From the NCBI RefSeq assembly GCF_019175385.1, contig NC_083345.1, positions 11,757,205 through 11,821,204 on the forward strand: a stretch of DNA of 64,000 nt, written 5' to 3'. Position 1 is the stretch's first letter. Every line of letters begins with the position of its first letter. Of this stretch, positions 13,767 through 25,348 are shown in pieces. The notes beneath the pieces are model-generated. The model worked only from the letters and a program-made list of their open reading frames with translations. It did not search any database and was not told where the DNA came from. Made by a program: the position numbers and the translations under genes. The stretch is from Lycium barbarum (lineage: Eukaryota; Streptophyta; Magnoliopsida; Solanales; Solanaceae).

Positions 13767-13944
13767 GTAGTAGTAACCGTAATTAAAAAAAATAGCTAGT
13801 GACTACAATAGGATAATGAAACGTTGTTATTAATAAAAAACTAATAATTGTAGTAAAGTATAAATAATTATTTCTTAAGTTTCCAAAAATATTAGAAATG
13901 TAAATAAATATTTTGGGGAAGGCGGGACAAAATTGGGTGTCAAC

Positions 13945-14850
13945 CGGTGTGGTTTCTTTTTTGGGAAATTCCACCATCTTCCAATCCTCCTTGGCTCGAA
14001 TACTGGTGGGTTTCGCTAGTCGACGCCTCTTTATGTTGGGGTGGTCAAAAAGTGCATTTCTTCGACGTATGCCCCAGTCTTCCAGAACCCGTACAAGGAT
14101 GCCTTCTCCCTCATAGTGAACTACTTGGGTGTGCTTCCCGATGGTGATGGTTGACTTAACTGGTTCCTGAAGTAATATTTTCACACAAATTCGAGCATAT
14201 CTTTCTCTGAGGGTGGATGATGTGCAGGTGCCAATCTTCAGGAGCTTCCCAAGTTTTCTTCCCACCCTCTCTAGGAGCTTTGTGTCATAGACCTCGGTGG
14301 GTAGTTGTGGTAGTCGAACCCATATCGATGTCGTGTCTAGTACTGCTTCATTTGGAACAATATTTGGTTACCATTTCCTAACCATGAGGAATTGTCCCAC
14401 TACAAACCATGGTCCTTGGAGTAGGACCTTTCTCATGTTTTTCTCCTTTTCAAATTTGACTGTAAAGAAATCTTGTCCCAGGTCAATTAGGACTAGGTTC
14501 TCACTTGGCTGCCAGAGTTCTAGTAGCTTTGTTCTCAGGTATTGATGAGGTGTCCGTTTCCCAAAGATTTTTATTATCAGTGAGAATCTCCATAGGTAGT
14601 ATACTTGCTCTTCCTCTTCCAGTGTAAGGGCAATGTCATCTTCCTCATCTGTTACTTTCCCTTTGCCCTTGTCCTTTTCCTCACAGATGGGGTGGTATTC
14701 CTGGCTGTGTACTTTAGAAATGTCAAGTAAAATTCCTTTGTAGGAATTTGTGGGTGGAGTCTGGCCCTCCATTAAGTGGTCACATTCATCCGGTGGTTTC
14801 GATGGTATTGAGGGTGTTTCTCTCATGGCCAGGGTGGTGAGTTTTCCCAT
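13945..14850 (-). pseudogene. LINE ORF1-like N-terminal part (DUF4283-type domain)
   Basis: The minus-strand frame from the ATG at 14850 reads as the DUF4283-type RNA-binding region found in plant LINE ORF1 proteins. Motifs seen are TLEEEEQVYYLWRFSLIIKI, LIDLGQDFFTVKF and MRKVLLQGPWFVVGQFL. After a frameshift the next frame gives GRKLGKLLKIGTCTSSTLRE and RYARICVKILLQEPV. A zinc knuckle should follow (family knowledge), but its cysteines are lost here. The frame then continues into FPKKE at the insertion junction. Order and strand match the ORF2 pieces at 1092-6110, so this is the 5' half of the same LINE. DNA from 14851 to 14938 is probably its 5' leader. Confidence 0.8.
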
Positions 14851-14938
14851 TGTCGGAATGGAAAGTAAGGAAGAAAGAAAAGAAGGATAGAGAAGGGGTT
14901 AGGTTAGGTCATTTCTCTCTACCTTAAAACGTTATCAA

Positions 14939-15222
14939 TGTAATGAAATATAGAAAGGATGTCCACTACACAAATATAATGCCTCTTCCATTATCTTCCA
15001 CCATATTAATGGTTCTTCCATTATCTTCCACCATATTAATGGTTCTTCCATTATCTCATATATTGAATGCATATGTAGCATTATAAATAGAGGCATAAGT
15101 CTTCATATGTAATGTACTTGAAACACATTTTGGAAGAATTATAAAATCTCTCCTCTTTGTCACTCTATGTTTATAGTTTTCATCCTTTAATATTATTACT
15201 CTTTTAGCTTTATTTTATAACA
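14939..15222 (+). repeat. copia 5' LTR
   Basis: 284 bp. It begins TGTAATGAAATATAG and ends TTATTTTATAACA. It contains a TATA-like CATTATAAATAG near 15080 and a tandem 24-28 bp duplication of the TTCCATTATCTTCCACCATA motif. Confidence 0.95.
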
Positions 15223-15245
15223 CGTTATCAGCACGAGACTCTGCC
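15223..15245 (+). other. copia primer binding site region
   Basis: The sequence right after the 5' LTR reads CGTTATCAGCACGAGACTC, a leader seen in many plant copia elements. Position supports a tRNA primer site; I did not identify the exact tRNA. Confidence 0.6.
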
Positions 15246-15281
15246 GTTCCGAGCAAATACTTTAAAAGCCTCGAAGAATCT

Positions 15282-18200
15282 ATGGAAATTCCTCAAATTT
15301 TATTTGGATCAATGACCAATCATGAAGATATTTGTGTGATTGATAGTGGAACAACACATGCCATATTCAAAGATGAGAAATACTTTTCTCACTTGCGTAG
15401 AAAAAGGGAAAATATTAATACAATTTCTGGCAATTCGAAATTGATTGAAGGCTCCGGAAGAGCTACTATATTTCTGACTAAGGGGACGAAACTTGTTATA
15501 GAAGATGCATTATTCTCTTCTAAATCCCCAAGAAACTTGTTAAGTTTCAAAGATATCCGCCGTAATGGATATTACGCTGAGACATTAAACGAAATAAATG
15601 ATGAATATCTTGCCATTACAAAGAATGTCTCCGGCCAGAAATATGTTTTGGAGAAATTGCCAACTTTGTCTTCTGGTCTGTATTATGCAAAAATTAGTAC
15701 AATTGAAGCACACTCGATCGTAAACCAGAAGTTTAATGATTCAAGTACTTTTGTGCTTTGGCATGACCGAATAGGTCACCTTGGATCAATAATGATGAGA
15801 CGAATTATTGAAAATTCAAATGGGCATCCACTTAAGAACCTGATGATTCTTGAAAGTGGTGAATTTTCATGTGCTGCTTGTTATCAGGGTAAGTTGATAG
15901 CTAAGCCATCACCAATGAAAGTTGACATTGAATCCCCTGCTTTTCTAGAACGTATACATGGGGATATATGTGGACCTATTCATCCACCTTGTGGGTCATT
16001 CAGATATTTTATGGTCCTAATAGACGCATCTTCAAGATGGTCTCATGTGTGCCTCCTATCGTCTCGAAACCTGGCGTTTGCGAAATTATTGGCACAAATA
16101 ATACGCTTAAGGGCACAGTGTCCGGATTATCCCATTAAGGCTATACGCCTCGATAATGCCGGAGAATTTACGTCTCAATCTTTTGATGATTATTGTTTAT
16201 AAGTTGGGATAAAAGTTGAACATCCTGTCGCACATGTTCATACCCAAAATGGCCTTGCTGAGTCATTTATTAAACGACTACAATTGATAGCAAGACCACT
16301 ACTTATGAAAACACGGTTGCCCACTACCGTCTGGGGACATGCTATCTTACATGCAGCATCTCTTATTCGTCTCAGACCGACTCATTATAATAAATACTCC
16401 CCGTCACAATTAGTATTTGGTCATGAACCAAATATTGCTCATCTCCGAATCTTTGACTGTGCTGTATATGTGCATGTAGCACCACCACAACGTACTAAGA
16501 TGGCCCCCCCAAAGAAGGTTAGGTATATATGTTGGGTTTGAATCACCCTCTATTATTCGCTATCTTGAGCCATTGACGGGAGATTTATTCACTGCCCGAT
16601 TTGCAGATTGTCGATTTGATGAAACAAATTTTCCACAATTAGGGGGAGAGAGAAAAGAAATCAAAAGAGAAATTGTGTGGAAAGTTCCATCACTATCTCA
16701 TTTTGATCCACGTGCCCCCATATGTGAACAGGAGATCCAGAAGATCATTCACTTGCAAAAAATAGCAAATCAAATGCCAGACGCCTTTACTGATTTGAAA
16801 AGGATAACTAAGTCACATATCCCTGCAGAGAATGTTCCTATCCGAATTGATGTCCCAAAGGGAAAATCTACTAGTGTCATAGCCTCTGAATCTCATGCAC
16901 GCCTGAAGCGTGGTAGGCCATTGGGTTCTAAGGATAAAAATCCTAGAAAAAGAAACACTAAAAATGATCAAAATGACACTATGAAAGAATATCATGAAGA
17001 TATTCAAGATCTGACTAATCCTGATACTCCTGAAGATATTAGGGAACCCGAGACTCAAGTAAATAAATAACTATCATTGAGTTCTTCTGGTGATGGGATA
17101 AATTTGAATCGATCAAAGATTATGGTGGATAATGTTTTTGCATATAATGTTGCACTAAATATTATGAAAGACATTGACGATCAAGAACCCCAATCTGTCG
17201 AAGAATGTCGACGAAGATATGATTGGCCAAAATGGCAAGAGGCAGTTCAATCAAAATTGAATTCACTTGCCAAACGTGAGGTTTTTGGACCTATAGTCCA
17301 AACGCCTAATGGTGTAAAACCAATTGGCCATAAATGGGTTTTTGTGCGAAAAAGGAATGAGAGAAATGAAATTGTGAGATACAAGGCACGCCTTGTTGCA
17401 CAAGGATTCTCTCAACGACCCGGTATCGACTATGAAGAAACATATTCACCCGTTATGGATGGCATAACATTTCGATATCTCATCAGTTTAGCTGTACATG
17501 AAAACCTTGAAATACATCTGATGGATGTGGTTACAGCTTACCTTTATGGCTCACTTGATAATGAAAGTCTATATGAAAATTCCTGAAGGATTTAAAATGC
17601 CTAAAGCAATTAACTCAAAGTCTCGGGAGATGTATTCAATCAGATTACAAAGATCGTTGTATGGTCTAAAACAATCAGGGCGCATGTGGTACAATCGCCT
17701 CAGTGAATACTTGGTAAAAGAAGGTTATATAAATGATGTCATTTGTCCATGTGTTTTTATTAAGAAAACAAAATCAGAGTTCGTTATAATCGTTGTTTAT
17801 GTTGATGACATAAACCTAATTGGAACTCCAGAAGAGCTCCAAAAGGCGATTGAATATTTAAAGAAAGAATTTGAGATGAAAGATCTGGGAAAAACAAAAC
17901 TTTGTCTTGGTTTGCAGATTGAACATTTGACAGATGGGATCTTTATCCATCAATCTGCTTATACCGAAAAGGTTTTAAAACGATTTTACATGGACAATGC
18001 GCATCCTTTAAGTACTCCAATGATTGTTTGCTCACTTGAAGTGAGTAAAGATCCGTTCCGACCTCAAGAAGAAAATGAAGAGCTTCTTGGTCCTGAAGTA
18101 CCATATCTTAGTGCAATTGGTGCACTTATGTATCTTGCTAACGCTACAAGACCTGACATAGCGTTCTCTGTTAATTTGCTAGCAAGATATAACTCTTCTC

Positions 18201-18787
18201 CTACACGAAGACATTGGAACGGAGTTAAGCATATATTGCGATATCTGAAGGGAACTAGCGATATGGGTTTGTTTTATACTAACAAAGGTAGTACAAATCT
18301 TGTTGGTTATGCAGATGCAGGTTATTTATCTGATCCACATAAAGCTCGATCTCAAACAGGCTATCTGTTTACATGCGGAGGTACTGCTATATCATGACGA
18401 TCCACAAAGCAGTCCATTGTTGCAACTTCTTCGAATCATGCTGAGATAATAGCTATTCATGAAGCAAGTAGAGAATGTGTGTGGTTGAGATCAGTGATAC
18501 ATTTCATCAGAGAAAGATGTGGCTTGAAGTGTGATACAAAATTACCCACAGTATTATATGAAGATAATGCTGCATGCATAGCTCAATTAAAAGGAGGATT
18601 TATAAAAGGAGATAGAACGAAGCACATTTCACCAAAGTTATTTTTCACACATGATCTCCAGAAGAAAGGTGATATTGATGTGCAACAAATTCGTTCAAGT
18701 GACAATCCTGCAGATTTGTTCACCAAATCTTTGCCAACTTCAACTCTTGAGAAGATGATATTCAAGATTGGAATGCGAAGACTCTGA
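15282..18787 (+). pseudogene. copia pol polyprotein (protease remnant, integrase, RT, RNase H), broken
   Basis: Domains in order: a protease-like DSGTTH motif at about 15342; a GAG-pre-integrase segment with the HDRIGHLG and CAACYQGK zinc-binding pattern; an integrase core with GDICGPIHPP and IRLDNAGEF; a reverse transcriptase with KARLVAQGFSQRPGIDYEET and the catalytic VYVDDINLIG near 17797; and RNase H with GYADAGYLSDPHK. It is split into frames 15282-16202, 16284-16541, 16573-17070, 17077-17586, 17525-18397 and 18479-18787 by stops at 16200 and 18395 and several indels. Order integrase before RT is diagnostic of copia. No gag-like coding precedes it. Confidence 0.93.
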
Positions 18788-19008
18788 CATCTGAATATTG
18801 GTCTTCGTCAGGGGGAGTGAAATACTCGTTGTATTCTTTTTTCCTTAACCAAGTTTTGTCCTATTGGGTTTTATTGGTAAGGTTTTTAATGAGGCAGCTC
18901 TCAAAGCGTATTACTAGATATGTGTACTCTTTTTCCTTCGTTGAGGCTTTTTCCCACAGGGTTTTTCCTAATAAGGTTTTTAACGATACACATCATCTAT
19001 GGACATCC

Positions 19009-19017
19009 AAGGGGGAG
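19009..19017 (+). other. copia polypurine tract
   Basis: AAGGGGGAG directly abuts the 3' LTR, where plus-strand DNA synthesis starts in LTR retrotransposons. Confidence 0.85.
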
Positions 19018-19301
19018 TGTTATGAAATATAGAATGGATGTCCACTACACAAATATAATGCCTCTTCCATTATCTTCCACCATATTAATGGTTCTTCCAT
19101 TATCTTCCACCATATTAATGGTTCTTCCATTATCTCATATATTGAATGCATATGCAGCACTATAAATAGAGACATAAGTCTTCATATGTAATGTACTTGA
19201 AACACATTTTGGAAGAATTATAAAATCTCTCCTCTTTGTCACTCTATGTTTATAATTTTCATCCTTTAATATTATTACTCTTTTAGCTTCATTTTATAAC
19301 A
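19018..19301 (+). repeat. copia 3' LTR
   Basis: 284 bp, starting TGTTATGAAATATAG. It aligns end to end with the copy at 14939-15222 and is followed by the target duplication ATCAA. Confidence 0.95.
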
Positions 19302-19936
19302 ATCAACAATTTGTGTACTTGTTTTAAATAACATTTGATCTTAGAAGTACTTGCAACAGCTCTAAGGTTGCTTGTGCAGTGGGGCAATTTTAGCCATTGT
19401 TGTTAATGAGAACTTACCTTTTTTCTTTTAACCATCCTAATTAATTCTATATGATGCAAGTTTATCATTTTTTTTTAACTAAATAAAGAAGATGAATTTA
19501 TTAGATGCCCAAAACACATGAATTTTCTTTGGCTCCAAAATGTTAAAGAAATTAATTGGGAATATACTCTTTTTATTATTTTGGTTAAAGTATCAGCGCC
19601 ACCCCCCCCCCCCCCCCGCCCGCAACCCCCTTCTTTCAAAACTTTTGGGGATAATTTGAAGAATCAAAAGTGCTGCTTCTGAACGGCACGAAAAAGAGCC
19701 TTAAATTTTTGTGCAAAAAGGGAAATTTCTATATTCATAACGACTTGGCAATATGAGTATATCTTTTATTCATATCTTGGCAAAAGCTCATACTAGTCAC
19801 GGAACACAACAAACATTATATTGTAGTAGTGGTAGTAAAAAAGAAACTGTATTAATAACATTGCTACAAGAAATTTCCAAGACTTTATTAGAGTATAATT
19901 TAATTACTTTTATGCTGATAGTCAACCTACTATGAC

Positions 19937-20120
19937 CAGTGGCGGAGCCAGGATTTATGTCAAGAGGGTTCAAAAATATAAAGAAGCCATAAATGAAGAA
20001 GCTAAGGGGTTCAACGTCTACTATATATACATAAAAAATAATTTTCACCTTGTATATACAGTGCAATTTTTTGCCGAAGGGGGTTCGGAACCCCCTGGGC
20101 TCTTACTAGGTCCGCCATTG
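19937..20120. mobile_element. hAT-type MITE, 184 bp
   Basis: The ends are CAGTGGCGGAGCC and GGTCCGCCATTG, imperfect terminal inverted repeats of hAT type. ACTATGAC flanks it exactly on both sides (19929-19936 and 20121-20128), an 8 bp target duplication as expected for hAT. A second copy of the same length lies in a P0 intron at 38515-38698. Confidence 0.9.
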
Positions 20121-20142
20121 ACTATGACTATTCTCCCTTATA

Positions 20143-20339
20143 GGGGCGGATGTATCATTGTCGGTGCGGGTTCAATTGAATTCATAACTTTCGATGTGGA
20201 ACGTAAATTTATGTGCAATTTTTTGCAGAATTACAATAAATAATAGAAACAAACTCATGACTTTGAACTATAATGTATTGATCAATATTAAAAATCTCAA
20301 GAGATTATTCCACAAGTTTATATCATGGATCTGCCTCCA
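20143..20339. mobile_element. second hAT-like MITE next to the first
   Basis: A 197 bp segment starts GGGGCGGATGTA and ends GATCTGCCTCCA, giving weak inverted ends. CTCCCTTATA is repeated exactly at 20133-20142 and 20340-20349. An 8-10 bp duplication fits hAT insertion. It sits only 22 bp from the neighbouring hAT MITE. Confidence 0.65.
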
Positions 20340-21960
20340 CTCCCTTATACATGCAAAGGCCACTGGCTCGCATACGTGTACGTAACAAAGTTACCTAAAA
20401 TGCTACTTCTAATTAACAATTAATGAATTTAGGCAAATGTGAAGACCTTACAAGTTGGAAATATCACATGTATATACGGTTCATTATTTATTTCAGTGTC
20501 TGTCCGAACAAAGGGAAAAGTTCTAAAAATTAAAGAGCTAGCAATAGGAACAACGTTATGGTCTTGTTATCCACACGTTAAGGCCGATCTTCCAACACCA
20601 CACAACTTACCTACTTAACAATCAAAACATACAAACCATTCTCCTAAAAGAACTAGGCCAGAATGTTTAAATTTGTATCACATTAGTTGTTTGCCTACGT
20701 TGTGTAAATATAACTACCTTTCCTTTTACCAAACATCCACTTTCATCAAATTCCTTTTAAAAAAAAATCAGAATCCGGAACCCATGGGCCCCGACTGACC
20801 CAAATTCGCATCGTAGAAATTTCACTATGGGGGAGTTCTAGTGTCAGCGGCGAAGCCAAAAATTTCGCTAAGAGTATTAAAAAATTAATATGTATGAATA
20901 AAAGTTATATTTGGCCTATATAAAATAATTTTTTGACGAAGAGTGTTTAATTGACCACCCTTTGACATGCGTAACTACACACCCTTGCCTAGCACTCTGT
21001 ACGACCAAAGAAACTTTCATTCCGATCTGGCTCAAACTTGAAACCTCTAATTAAAGGAGAATGAATCTTTACTGTTCCACACCCGTACATTCATCAAATT
21101 ATATTTCATTCATGCATCTAATTGACGCTTCTGTTAATAATAGACATTTTTCTATGACCAAAAAAAGTAAAATAAAGAAGTTATCCGGTTTGTGTTGAAA
21201 AAATGTATGACCAAAAATGTTAATACACATAATATGACACTCGTATTGCATTCATGTCTTGACATTTTAATTTGTGTCACTGTAGATATTTCGGTCCCTG
21301 AAATGATGAGTTTGAAATACAAAATTCAAAACATCTAATTAAATAATAGTATAAATATAAATATTGTCTACTTAATTTCGTAAAAATAAATTTACATATT
21401 CAAGAATTGCTTTAAAATGTACTGTAAAATGTTAAATTCCTCAAAATAATTTTTTAAATAAAGTTTTAAAATATCAAAAATAAAAAAGATATGCATTTGA
21501 TTTTACAAAGAGTATATATTACAGTTCAACGTTACAAGGGGTTAATCCGAGCTTCCTTTACCAAAAAATTATATTGTATATATAAGGTTGAAATTATTCT
21601 TTATGTAATATATTAAGTATTAAATTCATTAACTTCTTCACGTATTTATTTTCTTATATATATTTTAAATATCCTTAGTGAAGATTCTTATTCCACAACT
21701 AATTTACTCTTTTCTTTTTCTGATTTTTTTTAACCCTGAACTCTTAATAGAGTGTTACGTGTCAAACTCTTGTCCAAAGGCCAAAGCTAATCAAGCTTAT
21801 GTTGGAAGTAACGGAAATCTTATGTAAGAATGATCAAGACCATTCATTTGGTTTCACCGAAATTGACTAAAATCTATGACCATAGATCTTCAGAAGTAGG
21901 TACTACCAACATTTGCGTAGAAAGTTTGCTAAGCTCTTGTAAAGGAAAATAAAAATAAAT

Positions 21961-22035
21961 GTCACGTGCCCTAGTTGTTGACGTACGTGATCTCAATCTA
22001 CCATTCTCCTTTTGGGATTCACATATAAATAAATG
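21961..22035 (+). promoter_or_regulatory. CHS promoter elements (G-box, ACGT, MYB-like, TATA)
   Basis: A perfect G-box CACGTG lies at 21963-21968. It is followed by an ACGT-rich GACGTACGTGA at about 21981-21990 and by a MYB/H-box-like CTACCATTCTCC near 21999-22010. A TATA box ACATATAAATAAA lies near 22020-22032. G-box plus MYB/H-box close to the TATA is the known light- and MYB-responsive layout of chalcone synthase promoters. Binding itself is inference. Confidence 0.75.
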
Positions 22036-22173
22036 ATACAACCCCCATGCAAAAACCATAGACAGTTATATCACTCTTCTTCACGTACTACTACAACTAC
22101 AATAGCCTTAGAGAATATCACTAGACAACTAAAAGAACCCTAGCTAGCATATCAACCATTTTTTCCGACGAAA

Positions 22174-24339
22174 ATGGTCACCGTGGAGGAGTATCGTAAG
22201 GCGCAACGTGCCGAGGGTCCAGCCACTGTCATGGCCATTGGAACAGCCACACCTTCCAACTGTGTTGATCAAAGCACTTACCCTGATTATTATTTCCGTA
22301 TCACTGATAGCGAGCACAAGACTGAGCTGAAGGAGAAATTTAAGCGCATGTGTAAGATAAACCTCTTTCCTCGTTATTTTGCTTTCTCTGTCGCATTTTA
22401 TGTTACACTATTACTATTTGGGGTTGAATAATTTCTCGTTAGACTATGATTATCTCGAACTTTTAAATATTTTCAAAATTATTAGTTGTGTTGAAGTATA
22501 TTAGTATACTTTTTATGTGGTTTTTCAAATATGAAAATTTATTTAAAATTTTTTGAAGAGTTTATGCCTGAATTCATACTGAAAATTATGTGTCTCGACC
22601 CTCGTGCTTAGAACCTTTTATAGCATGGCCTATGAATAGTAATGCATGTTGGAGTTGTAGATTAATTGTTGCAACTCTAATCAAATTGAATTTCCATAAG
22701 CGGAGGTGTCTTTAGATGATGTTCAGATATTAACTAAGATTAATCAAATTTGTTTTTCTTTCTTTTTTATTAATATAATAATTTATTAATTAGTAGGTTA
22801 ATTCCTTAAATAGCATCCATGTGAGATGCTTTTGGTGATATTGACTACATCCTTTGTTACTTTTCCTTAGTAAGTTGAACACAACATGTCAACACATGTT
22901 AACCTTGCCTAGCATTGAGATTAGACAATTTTAAAAATCAATTACCCAAATGGTCTGGAAATTTCTGATTTATTTATGGCTAACTTCATATTTATTTCCT
23001 TTTTCCCCTCCAATAAAAGAGAAACTGTCTGTAAACTAGAAAATTCATGATTTTGATAAATTAATTTATTTCGTTTTCTTCATTGAGTTTTTACATGCTA
23101 TGCTTGCTTTGATAAAAACAAGGCTTCGCGATAATTCTGCGTTTTTTGGTTCTTTATAGTATTAATTACCACAATTAACTATAAAGGCATAAGTATTCAA
23201 CTTTGTACTTCAATTTGCATTTTTAACCAAAAGAGGAGAAAGATAGTATTCAGTTTGAGTACTTTAAGTAATTTTTGTTTCCTAATTCTTTAGTTTTGAT
23301 TATATGATTTAGTGACTTTTTAACATATTTTATTGGTATACTTGCAGGTGACAAGTCAATGATTAAGAAGAGGTACATGCACTTAACAGAGGAAATATTG
23401 AAAGAGAACCCTAATATGTGTGCCTACATGGCACCTTCCCTTGATGCTAGGCAAGACATAGTGGTTGTTGAGGTGCCTAAACTTGGCAAAGAGGCAGCCC
23501 AAAAGGCCATCAAGGAATGGGGTCAGCCCAAGTCCAAAATTACTCATTTGGTCTTTTGTACAACTAGTGGTGTGGACATGCCCGGGTGTGACTACCAGCT
23601 AGCTAAGCTTCTTGGGCTTCGCCCATCAGTCAAGCGGCTCATGATGTACCAACAAGGTTGCTTTGCCGGAGGGACAGTACTCCGGCTAGCCAAGGACTTG
23701 GCTGAGAACAACAAGGGCGCTCGAGTCCTTGTTGTTTGCTCTGAGATCACTGCGGTCACGTTCCGTGGCCCCAGTGAATCTCACTTGGATAGTTTGGTTG
23801 GTCAGGCCCTTTTTGGTGATGGGGCAGCCGCAATCATAATGGGCTCAGACCCAATTCCAGGGGTCGAAAGGCCTTTGTTTGAGCTTGTCTCTGCAGCCCA
23901 AACTCTACTCCCTGATAGTGAAGGTGCTATCGATGGTCACCTTCGTGAGGTTGGGCTTACATTTCACTTACTCAAGGATGTTCCTGGGTTGATCTCGAAA
24001 AACATCGAGAAGAGCCTTGTGGAAGCATTCCAGCCTCTGGGCATTTCTGATTGGAACTCTTTATTTTGGATCGCTCACCCAGGTGGGCCTGCGATTTTGG
24101 ACCAAGTTGAATTAAAGTTGGCCCTAAAACCGGAGAAACTTAGGGCTACAAGGGATGTGTTGAGTAACTATGGAAATATGTCAAGTGCATGTGTGTTGTT
24201 TATTTTGGATGAAATGAGAAAGGCCTCTGCAAAAGAAGGCTTAGGAACTACTGGTGAAGGGCTCGAATGGGGTGTGCTTTTTGGATTTGGGCCTGGGCTT
24301 ACAGTTGAGACTGTTGTCCTCCACAGTGTTGCTGCTTAG
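22174..24339 (+). CDS. CHS: chalcone synthase (type III polyketide synthase)
   Basis: Chalcone synthase condenses one p-coumaroyl-CoA with three malonyl-CoA to naringenin chalcone, the first committed step to flavonoids and anthocyanins, in the cytosol. Exon 1 is 22174-22351 and exon 2 is 23348-24339. A 996 bp GT-AG intron splits the Cys codon in KRMC/DKSM, the conserved CHS intron site. Spliced length is 389 aa, the family's usual length. Catalytic residues are visible: Cys in [11 protein letters not shown], His in [14 protein letters not shown], Asn in [11 protein letters not shown]; the signature [15 protein letters not shown] is near the C-terminus. The start [15 protein letters not shown] is the standard CHS N-terminus. 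No lesion is seen, and a G-box/TATA promoter precedes it. Other type III synthases (stilbene synthase-like) are less likely because the sequence is typical of CHS throughout. Confidence 0.98.
22352..23347 (+). other. CHS intron
   Basis: It begins GTAAGATAA and ends TATACTTGCAG. It is AT-rich, with no inserted element that I recognise. Confidence 0.95.
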
Positions 24340-25276
24340 TGGGTTGGTCTTCTACTGTGGGTCTGAAGTACTAAATTGGTTATATGTTTGTTGGGGTTGA
24401 ATTTAATTTGTTTGCTATGAATGTATTTGCTGTATTTGTTGTATTTGTTGTTTTATCTTAGCAAATAATGATATTTGTAATGAGAACTATGTAATCAAAG
24501 AACTGAAATTCTTTCTATCGACTTCTCTTTCTTGTGATGATTATTCTTTATCTAACTTTAATTTTTCGACTGCATAACTAATACTTTAATTTCAGCTTCC
24601 TCACATGTCACAACAGTAAAATTGTAAGCACATATTCTTTAAATAAACACATTTTTTTTTTTTTGGGGGAAAGGAGATCTAATTTTCTAAGAATTTGGCC
24701 ATACAGATTCTAGTATATAAACTGAAATTTTTGGCTTGCGTATCAATTTTATTTTATTATTTCCTTTATAATATGTGTGAAGAAACAAGGAATCCTTTGC
24801 TTTTAGGCCTCATTTACGCCTTCTCAATTTATTAGAGTTCTATTTGATATGGGAAAGGTATTAAATGATTACCATAAATTTTATAATCAAATCCTTTTGC
24901 AATAAGAAAATATCTTTCTGTTATCGTCATATTAAATTAAGACCATTTATGCTGCAAACATAAAATATACTGTTCATTTTACCCAATCACTAATCAGTCT
25001 TGAAAGGAAAGAATTAGGAACGAAAACTAAAAGCAAAGAAAAAGAAGGTAAGAGAAAGAAACGCTCCATAATATGTGGAAACATTATGTAAGCGTTTCAT
25101 AATTAACGGTGGCGTTGAAAAAACTAAAAAGTGAAGTTTGCACAATAATAGTGCTTAAATTCTACGTACTAAAATTTTACTCGTTTGTCCTATTTTGGGT
25201 GATACACTTTTTGATTTTTTTTTTTAGACAATATAATGAAATTTTAAAGTAATTTAATTTTTTATTTTTTTATTTT

Positions 25277-25348
25277 ACGCTTAAATATATGATTTTTATA
25301 GTCATAAAAATGACGCTTGAAGATATGATTTTTATAGTCATAAAAATG
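25277..25348. repeat. 36 bp tandem duplication
   Basis: Two adjacent units begin ACGCTT and end GTCATAAAAATG. Each contains an ATGATTTTTATAGTCAT imperfect inverted repeat. Confidence 0.8.

Larger units (their letters stand above)
6862..13944. mobile_element. unclassified ~7.1 kb non-coding element inserted in the LINE
   Basis: The DNA between the two LINE halves has no convincing coding region. It starts GTGTTATACCCC and ends GGGTGTCAAC, so the ends are weakly inverted (the right end reads GTTGACACCC on the other strand). CGGTG flanks it on both sides (6857-6861 and 13945-13949). Excluding the nested 10548-12888 insertion leaves about 4.7 kb. It contains the phrase GGAGTCGCCACCTAATTAAT near the left end, a large AT-rich body, and a TAA microsatellite near the right end. 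I cannot assign a superfamily. A decayed LTR or large non-autonomous element are both possible. Confidence 0.6.
14939..19301 (+). mobile_element. Ty1/copia LTR retrotransposon, 4.36 kb, gag-less
   Basis: Two 284 bp direct repeats with TG...CA ends flank a pol region. ATCAA is duplicated exactly at 14934-14938 and 19302-19306. The LTRs differ at about eight positions by eye, so the insertion is not very recent. The element lacks gag: only 59 bp separate the 5' LTR from the first protease-like frame. Stops and frameshifts break pol. It is non-autonomous now and may have moved using proteins of a relative. Confidence 0.95.
19302..22173. other. intergenic region upstream of CHS
   Basis: There is no supportable gene. 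It holds a C-rich homopolymer (about 19602-19617), two MITEs listed separately, a degenerate GGCGAAGCC-type repeat near 20850, and AT-rich DNA up to the CHS promoter. Confidence 0.6.

Noticed and set aside
6862..13944. A large intron or a second LINE between the LINE halves
   Set aside because: No LINE motifs occur inside, LINEs lack such introns, and the borders show a 5 bp repeat, so an insertion is simpler.
20852..21000. Third copy of the GGCGGAGCC hAT MITE near 20850
   Set aside because: GGCGAAGCC and some interior similarity are visible, but I could not find a matching right end or target duplication.
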